Positions 36,456 through 50,099 are shown, numbered from the stretch's first letter. The stretch is DNA of 64,000 bases from Vespula vulgaris (GCF_905475345.1 NC_066599.1:2927001-2991000); one strand, 5' to 3'. Notes: generated by a model from the letters alone, not told the origin. Program-made: numbers and translations.

Positions 36456-37200
36456 AAGAATATATATGTACATGTTCACTTACATATATACATATAACAG
36501 ACACGTAAACGTTTTGATCTCTCAATATAAAACAAATTTCAATTCCGATAATTCATCTACCGTACATGTAATTATAAAATTATTATTATATGAAAAACAA
36601 ATAAATAGATAAATAAATAAATAAATAAATACATAGATATCATTCCTATTTATATTAAATAATATTATTTAGTAATATATCTAAATTTGTATTACACTTA
36701 TTGTTTTTATGTTTTATCGAATTAAGTTAAATGAAATGAAAAAATTAATAAATAAATAGATATTATTAAGTTGACATTAGTAGGAGAGAAAGTGAAAAGA
36801 ACATTTGTATGTAACGCACGAATACATTTTAGGGATTAGTATCGTAATTGATCTTTTCGTATGTACACATGTATATATGTATGTATATATGTATGTAGAA
36901 GTTAGTCCGTGAAACTCCCTTTTGTTATCCGAATGAAGCTCGTAAATCTCTTGGCCTTATGTCGTCGACATATCCATGAAAACAAAGCTAGGTTCGTCTC
37001 TATTTGTTCTCTCTATCACGACTAATCGATTATCTTCGATATCTACTGTCTATATTTCTTCATGATACGTTTATACGTATATAGAAAACATTTGTATTTT
37101 CATAAATTTAATATTGAAATTATTAATTGTTGTCAAATGAATTGATCAAAAAAATAATATCATTTCTTTTTTATTGCTAATAAAATTTTTTTATTCCTTT
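34958..37200. other. AT-rich DNA with purine tract and (TA)n
   Basis: Contains (GA)n at 35,007-35,022, (GT)n at 35,157-35,179, a 130 bp A/G-only-like tract at 35,526-35,655 and GA tracts at 35,800-35,850. (TA)n follows at 36,409-36,452, with AAAT units at 36,600-36,632. The lysine-rich and serine/phenylalanine-rich frames near 35,400-35,770 are artefacts. No gene is supported. Confidence 0.75.
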
Positions 37201-37720
37201 AAAATTCGAGACACCCAGTATATTAATGATTTCTTTGATTAAAATCAATCCTTCTTTTCCTCATGCATAAATATATTCGATTAAAGAAACACGAGTTTTG
37301 GAAGAAACTTTTTATCTTCGAAATCTATCGAAGCGAGAAGAAATTTATTTTAAAAATTGATTCTCTCCTAGGAAAATATAATATCTAAACTTTCTTCAAT
37401 TAATATTCCTTTTTCGACTATTTTTGATACTTTAAAATTAATGATACATTTTATAAAAACCACCCTTCTTCTTCTCATGCATAAATATATCCCAAAAAAA
37501 AAAAAGAGAGAGAGAGAGAAAAGAAAAAGGAACATAAGCCCTAAAAGAAACTTGTTATACTTGAAATCTATCAAAACGAAAAGAAATTTATTTTAAAGAT
37601 TGATCTTGCAAAGAAAAAAAAAAATATATCTAAACTTTATCAAACTGGTATCTAATTTCTAAATATGTTTGATAATTAAAAATTAATAATTTCTTTTATA
37701 GAATCCATCCCTTCATTTTT
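37201..37720. repeat. About 243 bp divergent tandem repeat, 2.2 copies
   Basis: TCATGCATAAATATAT occurs at 37,261 and 37,475. GAAATCTATC followed by AGAAATTTATTTTAAA occurs at 37,320 and 37,563. AAAATTAATGATACATTTTA near 37,434 matches AAAATTAATAATTTCTTTTA near 37,678. Offsets of 214-244 bp differ by a poly-A/GA expansion inside copy 2. All three copies carry ATCCNTCCCTTC-type blocks. Confidence 0.9.
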
Positions 37721-38138
37721 TTATACATATATATACACACACACACAAACATATATATATATATATATATATTATTAATTTATACATTATACATTATATT
37801 ATATATATTATATATATTCTATATATATATTAATAATATATATTAATATATATATTAGATAGTTATTATAGTTTATATATATAGATACTATTAATATATA
37901 TTGGAGTATGAGTGAGACATACTTTGAGATTTCTCTCTCTGATCACGTAAAACCGAGGACTTTCCAAGTATACTTGGAGTTTAGCACGAGTTACCGAGAA
38001 GCTGCCTTTACTCCTGAGTCTAGCATACTTGAGGAATTTACAGAAAGTGGTATTATATACTGAACAAAGTGGTAGAAAGGAGATAAACATGTATTTCTTG
38101 TCCTCAAAAAATACATACGTAAAAATGCACACGTAAGT
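37721..38138. other. AT palindrome field and a unique segment
   Basis: 37,725-37,895 is CA then TA/TTAATA palindromic DNA. The unique segment 37,905-38,100 contains the perfect 14 bp palindrome CCAAGTATACTTGG near 37,967. A minus-strand frame (38,246-37,866) crosses both without recognisable content. Confidence 0.6.
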
Positions 38139-38183
38139 GCACGCACGCACGCACGCACGCATGCATGCATGCATACACACACA
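38139..38183. repeat. (CGCA)n/(TGCA)n tetranucleotide array
   Basis: CGCA units change to TGCA and then CACA. The array is an alternating purine-pyrimidine run, a class of sequence known to favour Z-DNA. It supplies the cysteine-rich stretch of the minus-strand open frame. Confidence 0.93.
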
Positions 38184-39186
38184 ACGACCTCTCTTCTTAG
38201 AAAATATTTTACTTGAGATTTTACGCTTTGTCATTATATCAACCATCTTGAAAAGCAAGAAAGAAAGAAAGAAAAAAAATAAAATGGGAGAGAGAGAAAG
38301 AGAGAGAAATATAATTATTGATCGATGGTAAATGTGTGAGCGAAAAGAGATTGCACAGCGTTATGTCTGTCCTTCTCACGTCATATGAAGGGTGCCTTGG
38401 ATATCTTTAACAACGCAGTTGCGTCGTTGATGATGGATAAGAAGTACGATATGTCCGACGTAACATGTATGTAGTAATAATGAAACGAAAAATGGGTCGG
38501 TATAAAATCGAAGATGTTTATTATGAAAGATAGAATTTTTTTTTTCAGTTCTTATCTTTCCCTCTTTTCCTTTTTTTCTTTTTCTTCTTCTCTTTTCTCG
38601 TTTCTTCCGTTTCTTTTTCGTTATTTTCTTCTCTTTTTTTTCTTTTCTTCTTTTTTTTTTTGTTCAACATATAAGATCAATAAGCAATTTTGAATACAAT
38701 TAAACGTCTAATTATAATATGATAATTATTAAATCAAATTAAATTAAATTAATGATTATAATATATATGTATATATGTATATAATTATAATATAATAATG
38801 TAATAGAGTAAATATAAATAATTCAATGTAAATTTATATGAAATAATACGTATATATAAAATTTCACAATTGAACAAAAATAATAATAAACTTCAAAACG
38901 AATGAAAAATCTCGACGTAAATTATTACGAAGAGTTTCTGAATAATTCCTATTGAATAGAACTCGTTTATTCGATTTTATTTTCAATATGATAAAGAAAA
39001 ATGCATACATATTCATAAACGTCGTAGAGAAAGAGAGAGAAAGAGTTTCGTAATCTTACGTAAAATATGAATTTTAGATGTTACGCAAATATATATAATA
39101 TATAAGCTCGTGCGAAGTAAGCTTCCTTATTAATGGAAAGAAATAATAAAACATAATGGAACGATGCCTTTGAGAATTTTTTTTCG
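38184..39186. other. AT-rich DNA without a supported gene
   Basis: A GAAA purine tract lies at 38,258-38,312, unique DNA at 38,340-38,520 and T-rich runs at 38,530-38,662. AT-rich sequence with ATTAAA/TATA words follows. Nothing gene-like. Confidence 0.75.
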
Positions 39187-39321
39187 CACGTGGAAGGACA
39201 TACTGCACGTGTGTGTTTATGTATTTATATTTGTGTGTGTGTGTATGTGTATATAGCACTGCGTGTTGTGAAAAATGAATTTCTCCTATTCCCTAGATAA
39301 TACAAATGTACCACACACGTG
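39187..39321. promoter_or_regulatory. Three canonical E-boxes in 135 bp
   Basis: CACGTG lies at 39,187-39,192, 39,206-39,211 and 39,316-39,321, with a (GT)n/TATG run between. bHLH factors, including clock-type heterodimers, bind this word. Regulatory function is inferred from clustering alone. The neighbouring GT repeat could generate ACACGTGT by mutation. Confidence 0.25.
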
Positions 39322-40296
39322 TCTCCACTTTACGGAAACAAAGCGTTCGAAGTCATGATCGATATCTTTGAACGTCCTATATACCTATATATATGTGTAC
39401 ATAAATATGTATGTATCTATATATATATATATGTATATATATACATGCAAACACATATATACCAATATTGAAAGAGAAAAAGAATCGTACAATGTATATT
39501 CGATTTCTACTCATCTGGTAAGCTTCGAATAAAAAAAAAAAAAAAAAGATAAAAATATTGGCCTCGCGTGTTAAACATCAAAGAGACCTAGTATTATTAT
39601 ATTTTAGTATATCCCTCAATGGAAAGAAAGATTTCATTGTTTTATTATTGTTTAAAAAAAAAAAATAGAAAAAAAAAGACGAGATAAATAGATGAATAAA
39701 TATATAAATAAATAAATAAAGAATGAAAGATAATTAATTAAAAAAATTGATATGAGAAAAGAAGGAGAAGAAGAAGAATAAAAATATAGAAATTTTTACG
39801 TTCTGCGAGATAAACTACGAAGACACGAAAAAAAAGAAAATAAAGATCCGAGAATTTCAATATTCTCATTCTTTTATATCCTATCATCGGAGAAATTTGT
39901 TATAAACTCTTCACATCACCCGAACCCTCCCCCTATCATCCTTCCTCCCTTCCCCTACCCACCCTTTGACCTTCCATCCGTTTCGTCGTCTCTTTCCTTT
40001 TCTTTTCTTTCGACAATTTATTCCGGCAAAAGTTTATCGTCCACAAATATTGTCGGTGATATTTTTTAAACGATGTTTCCCGTTCCATATACCTATATAT
40101 ATATACCTATATGTATGTGTTTGTGTTTATGTGTATGTAAAGCTATCGATGGGATAGAAATTTCGATTAAATCGGTTCGTTGATCACGATCAATTCACGA
40201 AAGTGAACATTTCCGAAAATGTTTGTCGCGTTTTTCCTGTCGGCTAACGTGAAAACGTTGGTTTATGAAAAGAGAGATAAAGCTGGAGATATAGAG

Positions 40297-40330
<34 letters not shown>

Positions 40331-40886
40331 ACAGAAATGGTACTAAAAAAAAAAAGGTAGAAAGAAAAAAGGAAATAAAAAAAAAAATTGAAAAAGAAAG
40401 TGAAAAAAGAAGGAAATAGCAACGTAGCGAAAAGTCGAACAACGACTTCAAAAGGACAATATTGTGGCTGGAAATAGCATTCGGATTCGGGCTTTTAGTA
40501 CCGCACTTGAGGTCGTCACCAACGACAAGCTTTTCTCCTTTCTTTTCTCTTTTGCGTATATTTAAACGTTTATTCGAGTCACGAGCGCAAATGTTTTATC
40601 CGTAGAAATCCATTAAGATATGTACCCCATACACTTTTCGACCGTTTCCCTCGACGAAGGGGGAAAAAAATTGAATAAAAAGGAAAAGAAAAAGAAAAGG
40701 GAGAAATTAAATTTCTAAAAATTCATTTCATAAATTTTCATCTCTTTCGTCTATCTCTACTTAATCGTGAAATTTCTATTCGATCATTAAAATCGGCTAT
40801 TAGTTTTATTATTCGTTAATGGTTTGTAAGAAAAAAAAAAAAGAAGAAGAAGTATATAATAATGATCGATGATGATGATGATGATG

Positions 40887-40917
<31 letters not shown>

Positions 40918-41500
40918 CAAGAATTTAATGAATGAAAAAATTTGAAAAAAAAAAAATATTCTTCGTTGATCTCGATTCACGAAACAATATTTATTCATCG
41001 ATTTGATCGATATTCGATTATTAATCATGATATTAAGAAATAAAATAAACGCGAATGAATGAATTAATGAACGAGGGCACCATTGTTAAAGGAGAATAAA
41101 GCTTGTTAAAGAGAAATATTTTATATAAATTTGAATAGAATTTATCGGAGAAACTTGAGAAACAAACTTGAGATGGATAAATATTCATGTTTCTTTTTCC
41201 TAAGGAAAATCGGCTTAATCGATATTAGGATAATCGAAAGTCGAGATAATGGAACATCTGGGAAGAATAATTGAGATTTTTATTATACGAACCGAACGAA
41301 GTGTAGATCGTTTAAATTATATTTTTTAACTTGATCAATTAAAAAAAGAAGAAAAGAAAAGAAAAGAAAAGAAAATAAGAAAGAAACAAAAATGAAAAAA
41401 GAAAGAGGATAAAGAAAGAAGGGAAAAGAGATAATTTTTCGAAAAGAGTTCATCGTCACGATCATTATCATATTATATCAAGGAAAATGAACCGTTCAAA
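39322..41500. other. AT-rich DNA with GATA, GAT and TAA repeats
   Basis: Contains TATA/CATA repeats at 39,380-39,465, poly-A at 39,532-39,547, AAAT units at 39,690-39,720 and a C-rich patch at 39,915-39,970. (GATA)n then (GA)n follow at 40,290-40,332, with GAT then TAA units at 40,866-40,916. Unique DNA at 40,440-40,640 holds no evident gene. Confidence 0.75.
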
Positions 41501-41670
41501 CGTTATAGGATAACATGATGAAGTTCCTGCTGAGAGACATCAGAAGTTTATGGAGGGTCATGAATCTGTCGAGTTAGGGTAATGGTCAATAGAGTGGCAG
41601 GATAATTTGGTGGAGCAAAGCTCGACCAATATCACTTGATAAATTCGAGAACCTAAAAGCATCTCCTATT
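41501..41670. other. Unique island
   Basis: Mixed, repeat-free sequence with GGGTAATGG-like words. No long frame or splice pair. It ends where a tandem duplication starts. Confidence 0.35.
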
Positions 41671-41679
41671 CTGCTATAT

Positions 41680-41975
41680 AGAATCATTAGAATTGCAATT
41701 TATTTACAACTGTCTAGTTTTCTGTATAATTCGAATTAAATAATTCAGAAAAAAAACGTAACAATTAATATAAATATTACATATATACATATATATATAA
41801 TATAAATAGATATTTGTTTAGAATCATTAGAATTACAATTTATTCGCAATCGCATAAAATTCCAATTAAAGTATTCTCAACGCAAATATATATACACCTA
41901 TATATTTAATATCGTTATAATACCAATTTATTTTATCGCATCGTTGTCGATAAAATTCTAATTGAATAATTTCAA
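41680..41975. repeat. Divergent tandem repeat, offsets about 139 and 89 bp
   Basis: TAGAATCATTAGAATTGCAA at 41,680 recurs with one change at 41,819. A third, truncated copy near 41,919 keeps ACCAATTTATT...TCGCAT...AAAATTCTAATTGAATAATT. All three copies end in an AATTNNAATTAAAT-type block. Confidence 0.8.
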
Positions 41976-43610
41976 AAATAGAAAAAAGAAAAAACGAAAA
42001 GAAATGTTGTTACACGAAAATTAATATTAAATTATATTGATTATATGAATCTTGACTCTACTTAAAGATTTTTCTTTTGAGAACAGAACGAAAGAACGTG
42101 TAGTCGAAAGAATTGAAAATAAAATAAAATAAAATAAAATAAATTTTATATATATATATATATATATTCCAAATTTTGTTCGACATCTCTGAAAAGTTTT
42201 TTTCGACAAGCGAATCAAAGAAAATGAAGAAGAAAGTCGAAATATAAAAAAATGATTAAACGTAATCGGTGTATTACACGAGAAGAAAGATTTTCTCGCG
42301 TGTAAAAGAAAAATTCTACCACGTACATATGTCGGATATCTTGAAACGACGGAGAGATAGTATCGTAACACCCTTTCGACTTGTTGCTTTCCTTATCCCC
42401 CTACCCTTTTTCTACCATCGCATGGCTTCCGCTACTTTTCTCGACACTGAAAATCACTTTACGTGAACGACCAAGTTCGAGTTAAGACAAACTATTTCGT
42501 TTATGTATTTAGTCTCACGTTATCAATTAATTATAAAGATATATAGATTTACATAGACGTATATGTACGTACGTATGTATGTATGTATTTAACTAATGAA
42601 CTTAAATCATTATTAAATTTGTAATTAAATTTCAAATAATAAATTTAAATAAAATGTGAGAAAGATCCATTCATAAAGTAAAGTGTTTTTCTAATAAAAT
42701 GTGAGAAAATTTATTTTCTTTTAAGAAACTTAACAAAATGATCTAGCGTATCGTATTAAATTCTAATATATCTGTTTCAAATCTATTAGAAAGTTGTCGT
42801 TCATACAGAATGAGCCAAATATTTGTGATTTTTTTCTGAAATTATAATTATTCTTCTCGTTATACTTTTATATGATCTTCTTTATATCGAAGAATAAACC
42901 GATAGCAAAGATATCCATTATTGATTAATAATATCCACTTGGAGAAAAAATAAAAAAGAAATAAAAATGAAAGAAAACAAAACAAATTTCGTACGTCATA
43001 GAGACGAGCAATTAGATACTTCCTATCATCGACAAAAACTCTTCAGCATGTTCTATAATTTCTTATCATCGTTAAGTAGATACAATTAACGTGTAAATTA
43101 AAGCTAATTGCAAAAAAGGTCTCGTTAAGACTACGAGTCGAGAGTAGCCTCGTAAAATGTTTACAACTGAATATAAAAAAGAAAAAAAAAGGATAGCTTA
43201 TTAAGAAAGTAGATCATGATAAATTCATCTTCTTTTTCCTTTCTTTTAATATACGCGACACAACGATAACAACAACGATAACAACAATAACAACAAAAAT
43301 GACAAAAAGAAATAAAATAAAGAAAAATAAAATAATAATGACGTCCATAAAATAGTCTCTAATATTTCTGGAAAAAAAAAATATAAAGAGAGAGAGAGAA
43401 AATGACATAACGTGTTTATATCACGTAAACATATTATTAAAATGTACGACAGAAAAAAGAAATTTTAAATGCAAAAGAGCGCCCACTCGTGTGTCCTTGA
43501 GTAACGTTTAATATGTAATTTATTACTCTTCTAAAAAAGTGAAAGAGTGAGAAAGATAGAGAGAGAAGCTTCGTCAGCTTTCCCTTTTTCCATCATTTAT
43601 TTATTTCCTA
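41976..43610. other. AT-rich DNA with AAAAT and AAC repeats
   Basis: Contains AAAAT pentanucleotides at 42,115-42,144, (TA)n at 42,148-42,168, and an imperfect TTACACG...CGTGTAA hairpin near 42,273-42,304. CAGAATGAGCCAAA at 42,807 is a possible solitary transposon end. AACAAC/GATAAC repeats lie at 43,260-43,300. No gene is supported. Confidence 0.7.

Positions 43611-43611
<1 letters not shown>

Positions 43612-43669
<58 letters not shown>
43612..43669. repeat. (CT)n microsatellite
   Basis: A near-perfect CT run of about 58 bp. Confidence 0.96.
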
Positions 43670-43670
<1 letters not shown>

Positions 43671-43875
43671 ATCTCTCACCCTTCGTTTAAATTTCCATCT
43701 ACGATGTCCAAACGAACTGCCCTTTTCCTTCATCTTTTTTTATCCATAAAAATACTCTTAGCGATCATCCATAAGACGCAACCCAGACGCTGCTACCCTA
43801 CTTTTATTTAAAACCTCAATATTATTATATTATGCTCTCTGATATTATTATATTATGATAGTATCATATTAACAT

Positions 43876-43974
43876 GATTATTAGTATTATCATAATTAAT
43901 ATTAATATTATGATGATGATTATGATGATGATGATTATTATTGTTGTTGTTGTTGTTGTTGTTATTATTATTAT
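43876..43974. repeat. Mosaic trinucleotide array (ATT/ATG/GTT)
   Basis: ATT, ATG, ATT, GTT and ATT blocks follow in phase. The plus frame reads isoleucine, methionine and valine runs, an artefact. The blocks suggest successive slippage of point-mutated units. Confidence 0.93.
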
Positions 43975-44241
43975 AACTTTTTTTTTATTATCATTATTAT
44001 TATATGTTACAAGAACAGAGAGAACGAACGAAAGCGTAAAATTAAAAAATAATGGCGTACACGGGATTAACAGGATGAAAGTGACGAATCGATTCATTTA
44101 CCAGCTACCTAATACGTCCTTTCTTCTTTTTTCTTTTCTTTTAATACAAGATACAGAGAAGAAATTTATTGTTATAATTTTTTTTCATTACACTTTACTC
44201 TACTACTATCTTCCTTGGGCTTTTTAAACGTATTGTTATAT

Positions 44242-44710
44242 AATCGAAAATCTTATGTTAATAATTACTAATGTATGAAATAATAAAAGATGTAAAACTT
44301 TTGATATTTTCTCGTTTTTTTTTTTTTTTTATTTCCTTTTTTCTTGCATTTTAAAAATTCTCGTAATCGGTAAATTACTCAACGATGAGGAAAGTTATTA
44401 ATTGATAAAAAAAAAAAAAAAAGAGAGAAGTGGAAATTCACTGTCGCAATTTTTTCATGTATCGCATATTACACTCATCAAGAATGTATATCATTCGTAC
44501 TCCGAAAATATTTTTACCCGATCGAAAATCTAATATGTTTGGTTTTATAAAATAAATATCATCAATGTTTGCAAAACGTGTTCTCTATTCGCAATTTGTT
44601 TCGTTCTAATAAAATATGAAACGTTTGAAATCTTTTTTTTTTTTGCATTTGAAAAACTTGTGATTTGTAAACAACTCGACTAAGAGCTTAATTAAAGAGA
44701 TTAATTAATA
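44242..44710. repeat. Divergent tandem duplication, about 279-300 bp
   Basis: AATCGAAAATCTTATGTT (44,242) matches GATCGAAAATCTAATATGTT (44,519). TTGCATTTTAAAAATTCTCG (44,343) matches TTGCATTTGAAAAACTTGTG (44,643). Each copy then shows GTAAA-TACTCAACGA or GTAAACAACTCGACTA and ends with ATTAATTGATA or ATTAATTAATA. Poly-T expansion sits between the landmarks in both copies. Confidence 0.85.
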
Positions 44711-44913
44711 GGAAAAAGAAAGTCTTATAAACGTTCAAAATCAAATCTAAAAAAACGTAATTGAAGTAACCCTCGAGGCGTCGAAACGTATTTGAAAAAA
44801 AAAAATATACGCGCGCGCATATACATATAAAAATTAATCGAAGAGAAGAAATTATTAAAAAGAAAAAAGAATTACAAATTAAAAGGAAAAAAGAATTAAA
44901 AACAGAGAGAAAG

Positions 44914-44962
<49 letters not shown>

Positions 44963-45419
44963 CAGAAATTTTGCAGAAACGAAAATGCGTAATCCGCAAA
45001 AAGAAATGTAAAAGAAAAAGAGGAGAGACCACGTCGATATTCACGAAACACACTCAACGGTGGAGTAAAAGAGAAGACATGTACAAAAGAAAAAAAATAT
45101 TAAAGAAAGAGAGAGAGAAAGAGAAAGAGAAAGAGAGAGAGAGAGAGAAAGAAAGAGAGAGTATAAAGGGGATGAATTGTTGAGCGACACACGTTGAGCA
45201 AGTTCGTAGGGTAGTTCGTAGAGGGTGGATAGAATAGAAGTAGAAGGAGTAAAAGGAATGGAAGATGAACAAAAGCAGGGGTGGGGAGAGTATAGCAGAA
45301 AATGAAAGTAGAAGAAAAGAGAGAGACAGAGAGAGAGAAAAAGAGAGAAAGAAAGAGAGAAAGAGAAAAGAGAAAAAAAAAGAGAGAAAAATAAAAAGAA
45401 AGAAAATTCGTAGCTGACA
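44711..45419. other. Purine-rich region
   Basis: (GA)n lies at 44,916-44,957 and A/G tracts at 45,085-45,165 and 45,300-45,400. A small CGCGCGC run lies near 44,811. Mixed DNA at 45,170-45,290 has no gene signal. Frames are low-complexity. Confidence 0.75.
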
Positions 45420-45640
45420 TCTAAGGAATAGTGAATGGAGGTTGGTAGAGTCGAAGGAGAGAACTCGGAAGAGAGGCCACCGCGCCTGTCCAGGGATGAT
45501 CCTGGCTGTGTCTATTTATACGGGGCCAGGGAACGAATGCAGCAGCTACCTGTTGGCCGTGTGCTCGATGTGTAGAGCATTACGGTGGGGTGGACCTAAC
45601 CTATATACACTGTAAATACTATAGACAAGCGATTCGAGCA
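45420..45640. promoter_or_regulatory. GC-rich island with TATA-like word, promoter candidate
   Basis: This is one of the most GC-rich segments in the window. On the minus strand TATAAATA (45,520-45,513) sits between GGCCCCG and GACACAG, a GC-framed TATA box. CCAGG-GATGAT-CCTGG (45,490-45,505) forms a hairpin about 10 bp downstream of it. No initiator-like TCAGT at the expected distance and no downstream gene are visible; DNA downstream on that strand is purine/pyrimidine repeat. It could be an enhancer or a conserved element instead. Confidence 0.22.
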
Positions 45641-45858
45641 GCTTGGCTATATCATATATCTATCTAACTATCTCTTTCTTTGTATCCCTGTCTCTCTTTC
45701 TCTCTCCTTCTCTCTCTCTGCTTCTATATGTATACATATATATATATATATATGCATATGTATATACATATATAGAAGAGAGAGAGAGAGAGAGAGAGAT
45801 ACGTGTGTGTATACCTATATATAAATGTATCGTAAGTATATATATATATATATATGCA
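45641..45858. repeat. TATC/CT/TA/GA compound repeat block
   Basis: CT-rich tracts at 45,655-45,722, TATA/CATA at 45,728-45,775, (GA)n at 45,777-45,800 and (TA)n at 45,838-45,855 lie almost back to back. Confidence 0.9.
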
Positions 45859-46000
45859 ATGCTGGACCGTCAGCGGTTAAACGTTGCAGGAAAGTGGGTC
45901 AGCTATTGCTACAAACTGGGTCAACACGACGCAACTTGGCCCCTTAGTCAGTATCAAATCCACAAACACATCAAGGCAACCTTCGCTATCTATTTTTCTT
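45859..46000. other. Unique island open on both strands
   Basis: Less AT-rich DNA. A plus frame from 45,859 and a minus frame ending at 45,877 are both natural-looking for about 40 residues before entering repeats. No splice pair or family match; not called. Confidence 0.3.
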
Positions 46001-47874
<1,874 letters not shown>

Positions 47875-48128
47875 CTCTCTCTCGATACGAGACTCCCATG
47901 CGATTGAATGCGAAGCGAAACTATCGCCGTTCCGATATTGTATTTACGTCGAGACACGGAGAGTAGGCATACAGTGGTTCGCATGACCATAGTGGTTGAC
48001 GTAGCTAACGGAGAGGAAAGAGGGTGAGATAGAGAAAAAGAGAGAGAGAGAGAGACAGAAACACACAGAGAGAGAGAGAGAGAGAAGATGAGAGAGAAGA
48101 AAGATAGAGAGAGATAGAGAGAGGGAGG

Positions 48129-48323
48129 ATGAGGAAGAGAGGGTGTGAGAGAAATGGGAGGGATCGACAGGTTGGAGGGACTTCGATAGAGCCTATACAA
48201 TGCCTCTATTGTGATGTAACTCCATTAGACCGAGCAATTCTCGAACGTCGTCTAGTGAAACGAGAGAAATGGCGGAAAGGTGTAGTAATACATACGCGTT
48301 ACATGTGTCTTGTATTCTTCTAA
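48129..48323 (+). CDS. Candidate small ORF, 64 residues, unproven
   Basis: An ATG opens a 64-codon frame to a TAA at 48,321-48,323. The first 15 codons overlap the end of a GA-rich tract. The rest lies in a unique, less AT-rich island and reads as a mixed basic peptide with a CLYC motif near residue 27 and a charged LERRLVKREKWRK helix-like stretch. No family is recognised, and no signal peptide or splice site is evident. It could be an exon, a short translated ORF in a long non-coding RNA, or chance. Confidence 0.15.
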   Translation: MRKRGCERNGRDRQVGGTSIEPIQCLYCDVTPLDRAILERRLVKREKWRKGVVIHTRYMCLVFF

Positions 48324-48762
48324 ATGCATACGTATGATATATATATAATGTATGTGTATGTATTTAATATAAGTAGGTAAAGATACGGCTACGTATGTAT
48401 CGGCGATTACATAGAATAAAGTAACGGATAAAGTAAAATTAAAAAATGTTAATGTATTATATAAGATAGAATTATCTGATCTACTTGACATGGTTATGTA
48501 TGTATGTATGTATGTATGTATGTGTATTATGTATATCGTTGATATTGAAATAGATTGTTCGATGGAATAGAAATTATTATTAACTTTTTCAGATTCAATA
48601 TTTGATGGAAAATGTCGGAATAAAAATGATAAAAATATAATTTAAACGATCGTTCTTAATTATTTTATGTTTCTATTCTTTGAATTTAAAAAAAAGAATA
48701 TATATTTTTTTATTATATATATATTAATATATATATATATTATTTATGTTATTTATAATAAT
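48324..48762. other. AT-rich DNA with (TATG)n
   Basis: (TATG)n lies at 48,494-48,526. AT-rich DNA with TATA palindromes at 48,700-48,742 leads into the tandem repeat. Confidence 0.75.
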
Positions 48763-49440
48763 GTTTGAATAAAACAATATCAAAAAACAGTCTAAAGAGT
48801 TTGACGATAAAAAAATAACAATAATCGATATATTTATAATATCGATAATATTGAAGTTAGATTAATGAAATTATTCAATTAAATTATGTTCACTTGTTGT
48901 TGATGACTCTATAATAGGAATGACGGAAAATAAAACGAGAAAATTGTCTTCTACTTTTTTCAATTGTCTTCCCTTCTTTAATTGTCTTTTCTTTCTTTGT
49001 TTTCAAAACAAAGTCAGGAAAAGAATATATAAGGTACAGAAAATGAATTCGTTTGAATTAAAGAATATTACGAAGAAAAGTCTAAAGAAGCTGACAATTT
49101 GAAAACAAAAAAGTAATCAAAAGATTCGAGTTAATTGTATGCACTCGTCGTTTTTTAAATAAAATAAAACTAAGAATAAAACGAGATTTAAATAAAGAAT
49201 TTCAATATTATTTGAATTAAACGATATCGAAAAAACGAACGTCCAAGCGAAACACGAAGAATGAAATATTTGAAGAAAAGAAAAAAAAAAAGACAAATAA
49301 ATAAATAATCAATATATTCGTAATATCTAAATCGAAATGAGCCCAATCGAAAAGATACAATAAATTTTTCTATTTGCTTCTCGTTTCTCGATTCGAACGA
49401 AACGATAGAAAATAAAGCGAGAGAATTGTCAATCTCTTTT
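48763..49440. repeat. Divergent tandem repeat, two or three copies
   Basis: GTTTGAATAAAACAATATCA (48,763) recurs as GTTTGAATTAAAGAATATTA (49,051) and ATTTGAATTAAACGATATCG (49,210). The second landmark GGAAAATAAAACGAGAAAAT followed by TGTC (near 48,927) matches AGAAAATAAAGCGAGAGAAT followed by TGTC (near 49,407). AGTCTAAAGA also occurs in copies 1 and 2. Unequal offsets imply internal loss in the middle copy. Confidence 0.75.
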
Positions 49441-49558
49441 TTTGTTTTTTTTTTTTTTCTTTTTAAATCGTCACCTCTTACTGTTAAACTCTTTTCCAAT
49501 CGTAAGAAAAAAAAAAAAAAAAGAAAAGTAAAGAGATAAAGTAGTTACATACCGTAGA

Positions 49559-49674
49559 AGTGAGTGAGTGAACGAATGAGTGAATGAGTGACTGAGTGAC
49601 TGAGTGACTGAGTTAGTGAGTGAGTGAGTGAGTGAGTGAGTGAGTGAGTGAGTGAGTGAGTGAGTGAATGAGTA
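49559..49674. repeat. (GAGT)n tetranucleotide array
   Basis: About 116 bp of GAGT with GACT and GAAT variants at the left end and a purer right half. The minus frame reads SLTH repeats, an artefact. Confidence 0.96.
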
Positions 49675-50099
49675 CCAACTGTATATTTTTCCTCAGGGAC
49701 GAGAAAAGAAATAAGTCCATCGAGCGTAACGTTCCGCATCAACAAAGTTTCACCACGCGCGCCGCGAAGTAGTTCAACGGAACATTTCCGCGATTAAACA
49801 CCCCCTAGTACAAACTACCCCCGCCACCCCTATGCTCACCTTCCATCTCTTAGTACTTGACCTCTCTTGGAATTCCAAGAATTTCTTGTAGGATATCTAC
49901 TAAATCGTGACTCCTCAAACTGACTGAAGAAGACTCAACGTTATATTACTACATTACTATACATGGATGTGTGTGTGTGTGTGTGTTTACACATACGACG
50001 AATCTTCTTTGATCGATTCTAATATCAAAAGGAAGGAAACTTTAATATATCTAAGATACTATGTTGATTTTCCTATATTCAGAATTACAGTGTATGTGT
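49675..50099. other. Unique island, C-rich patch and (GT)n
   Basis: 49,730-49,830 contains CGCGCGCCGCG and a C-rich patch. CTTGGAATTCCAAG is a perfect 14 bp palindrome near 49,867. (GT)n lies at 49,967-49,987. No gene signal. Confidence 0.5.

Noticed and set aside
37866..38246. Roughly 126-codon minus-strand ATG frame with a cysteine-rich stretch
   Set aside because: The cysteine stretch comes from the CGCA/TGCA microsatellite and the C-terminus from TA repeats; no family is recognised.
45595..45605. ACCTAACCTA as a telomere-like TTAGG repeat
   Set aside because: Only two units; arthropod telomeric arrays are long and perfect.
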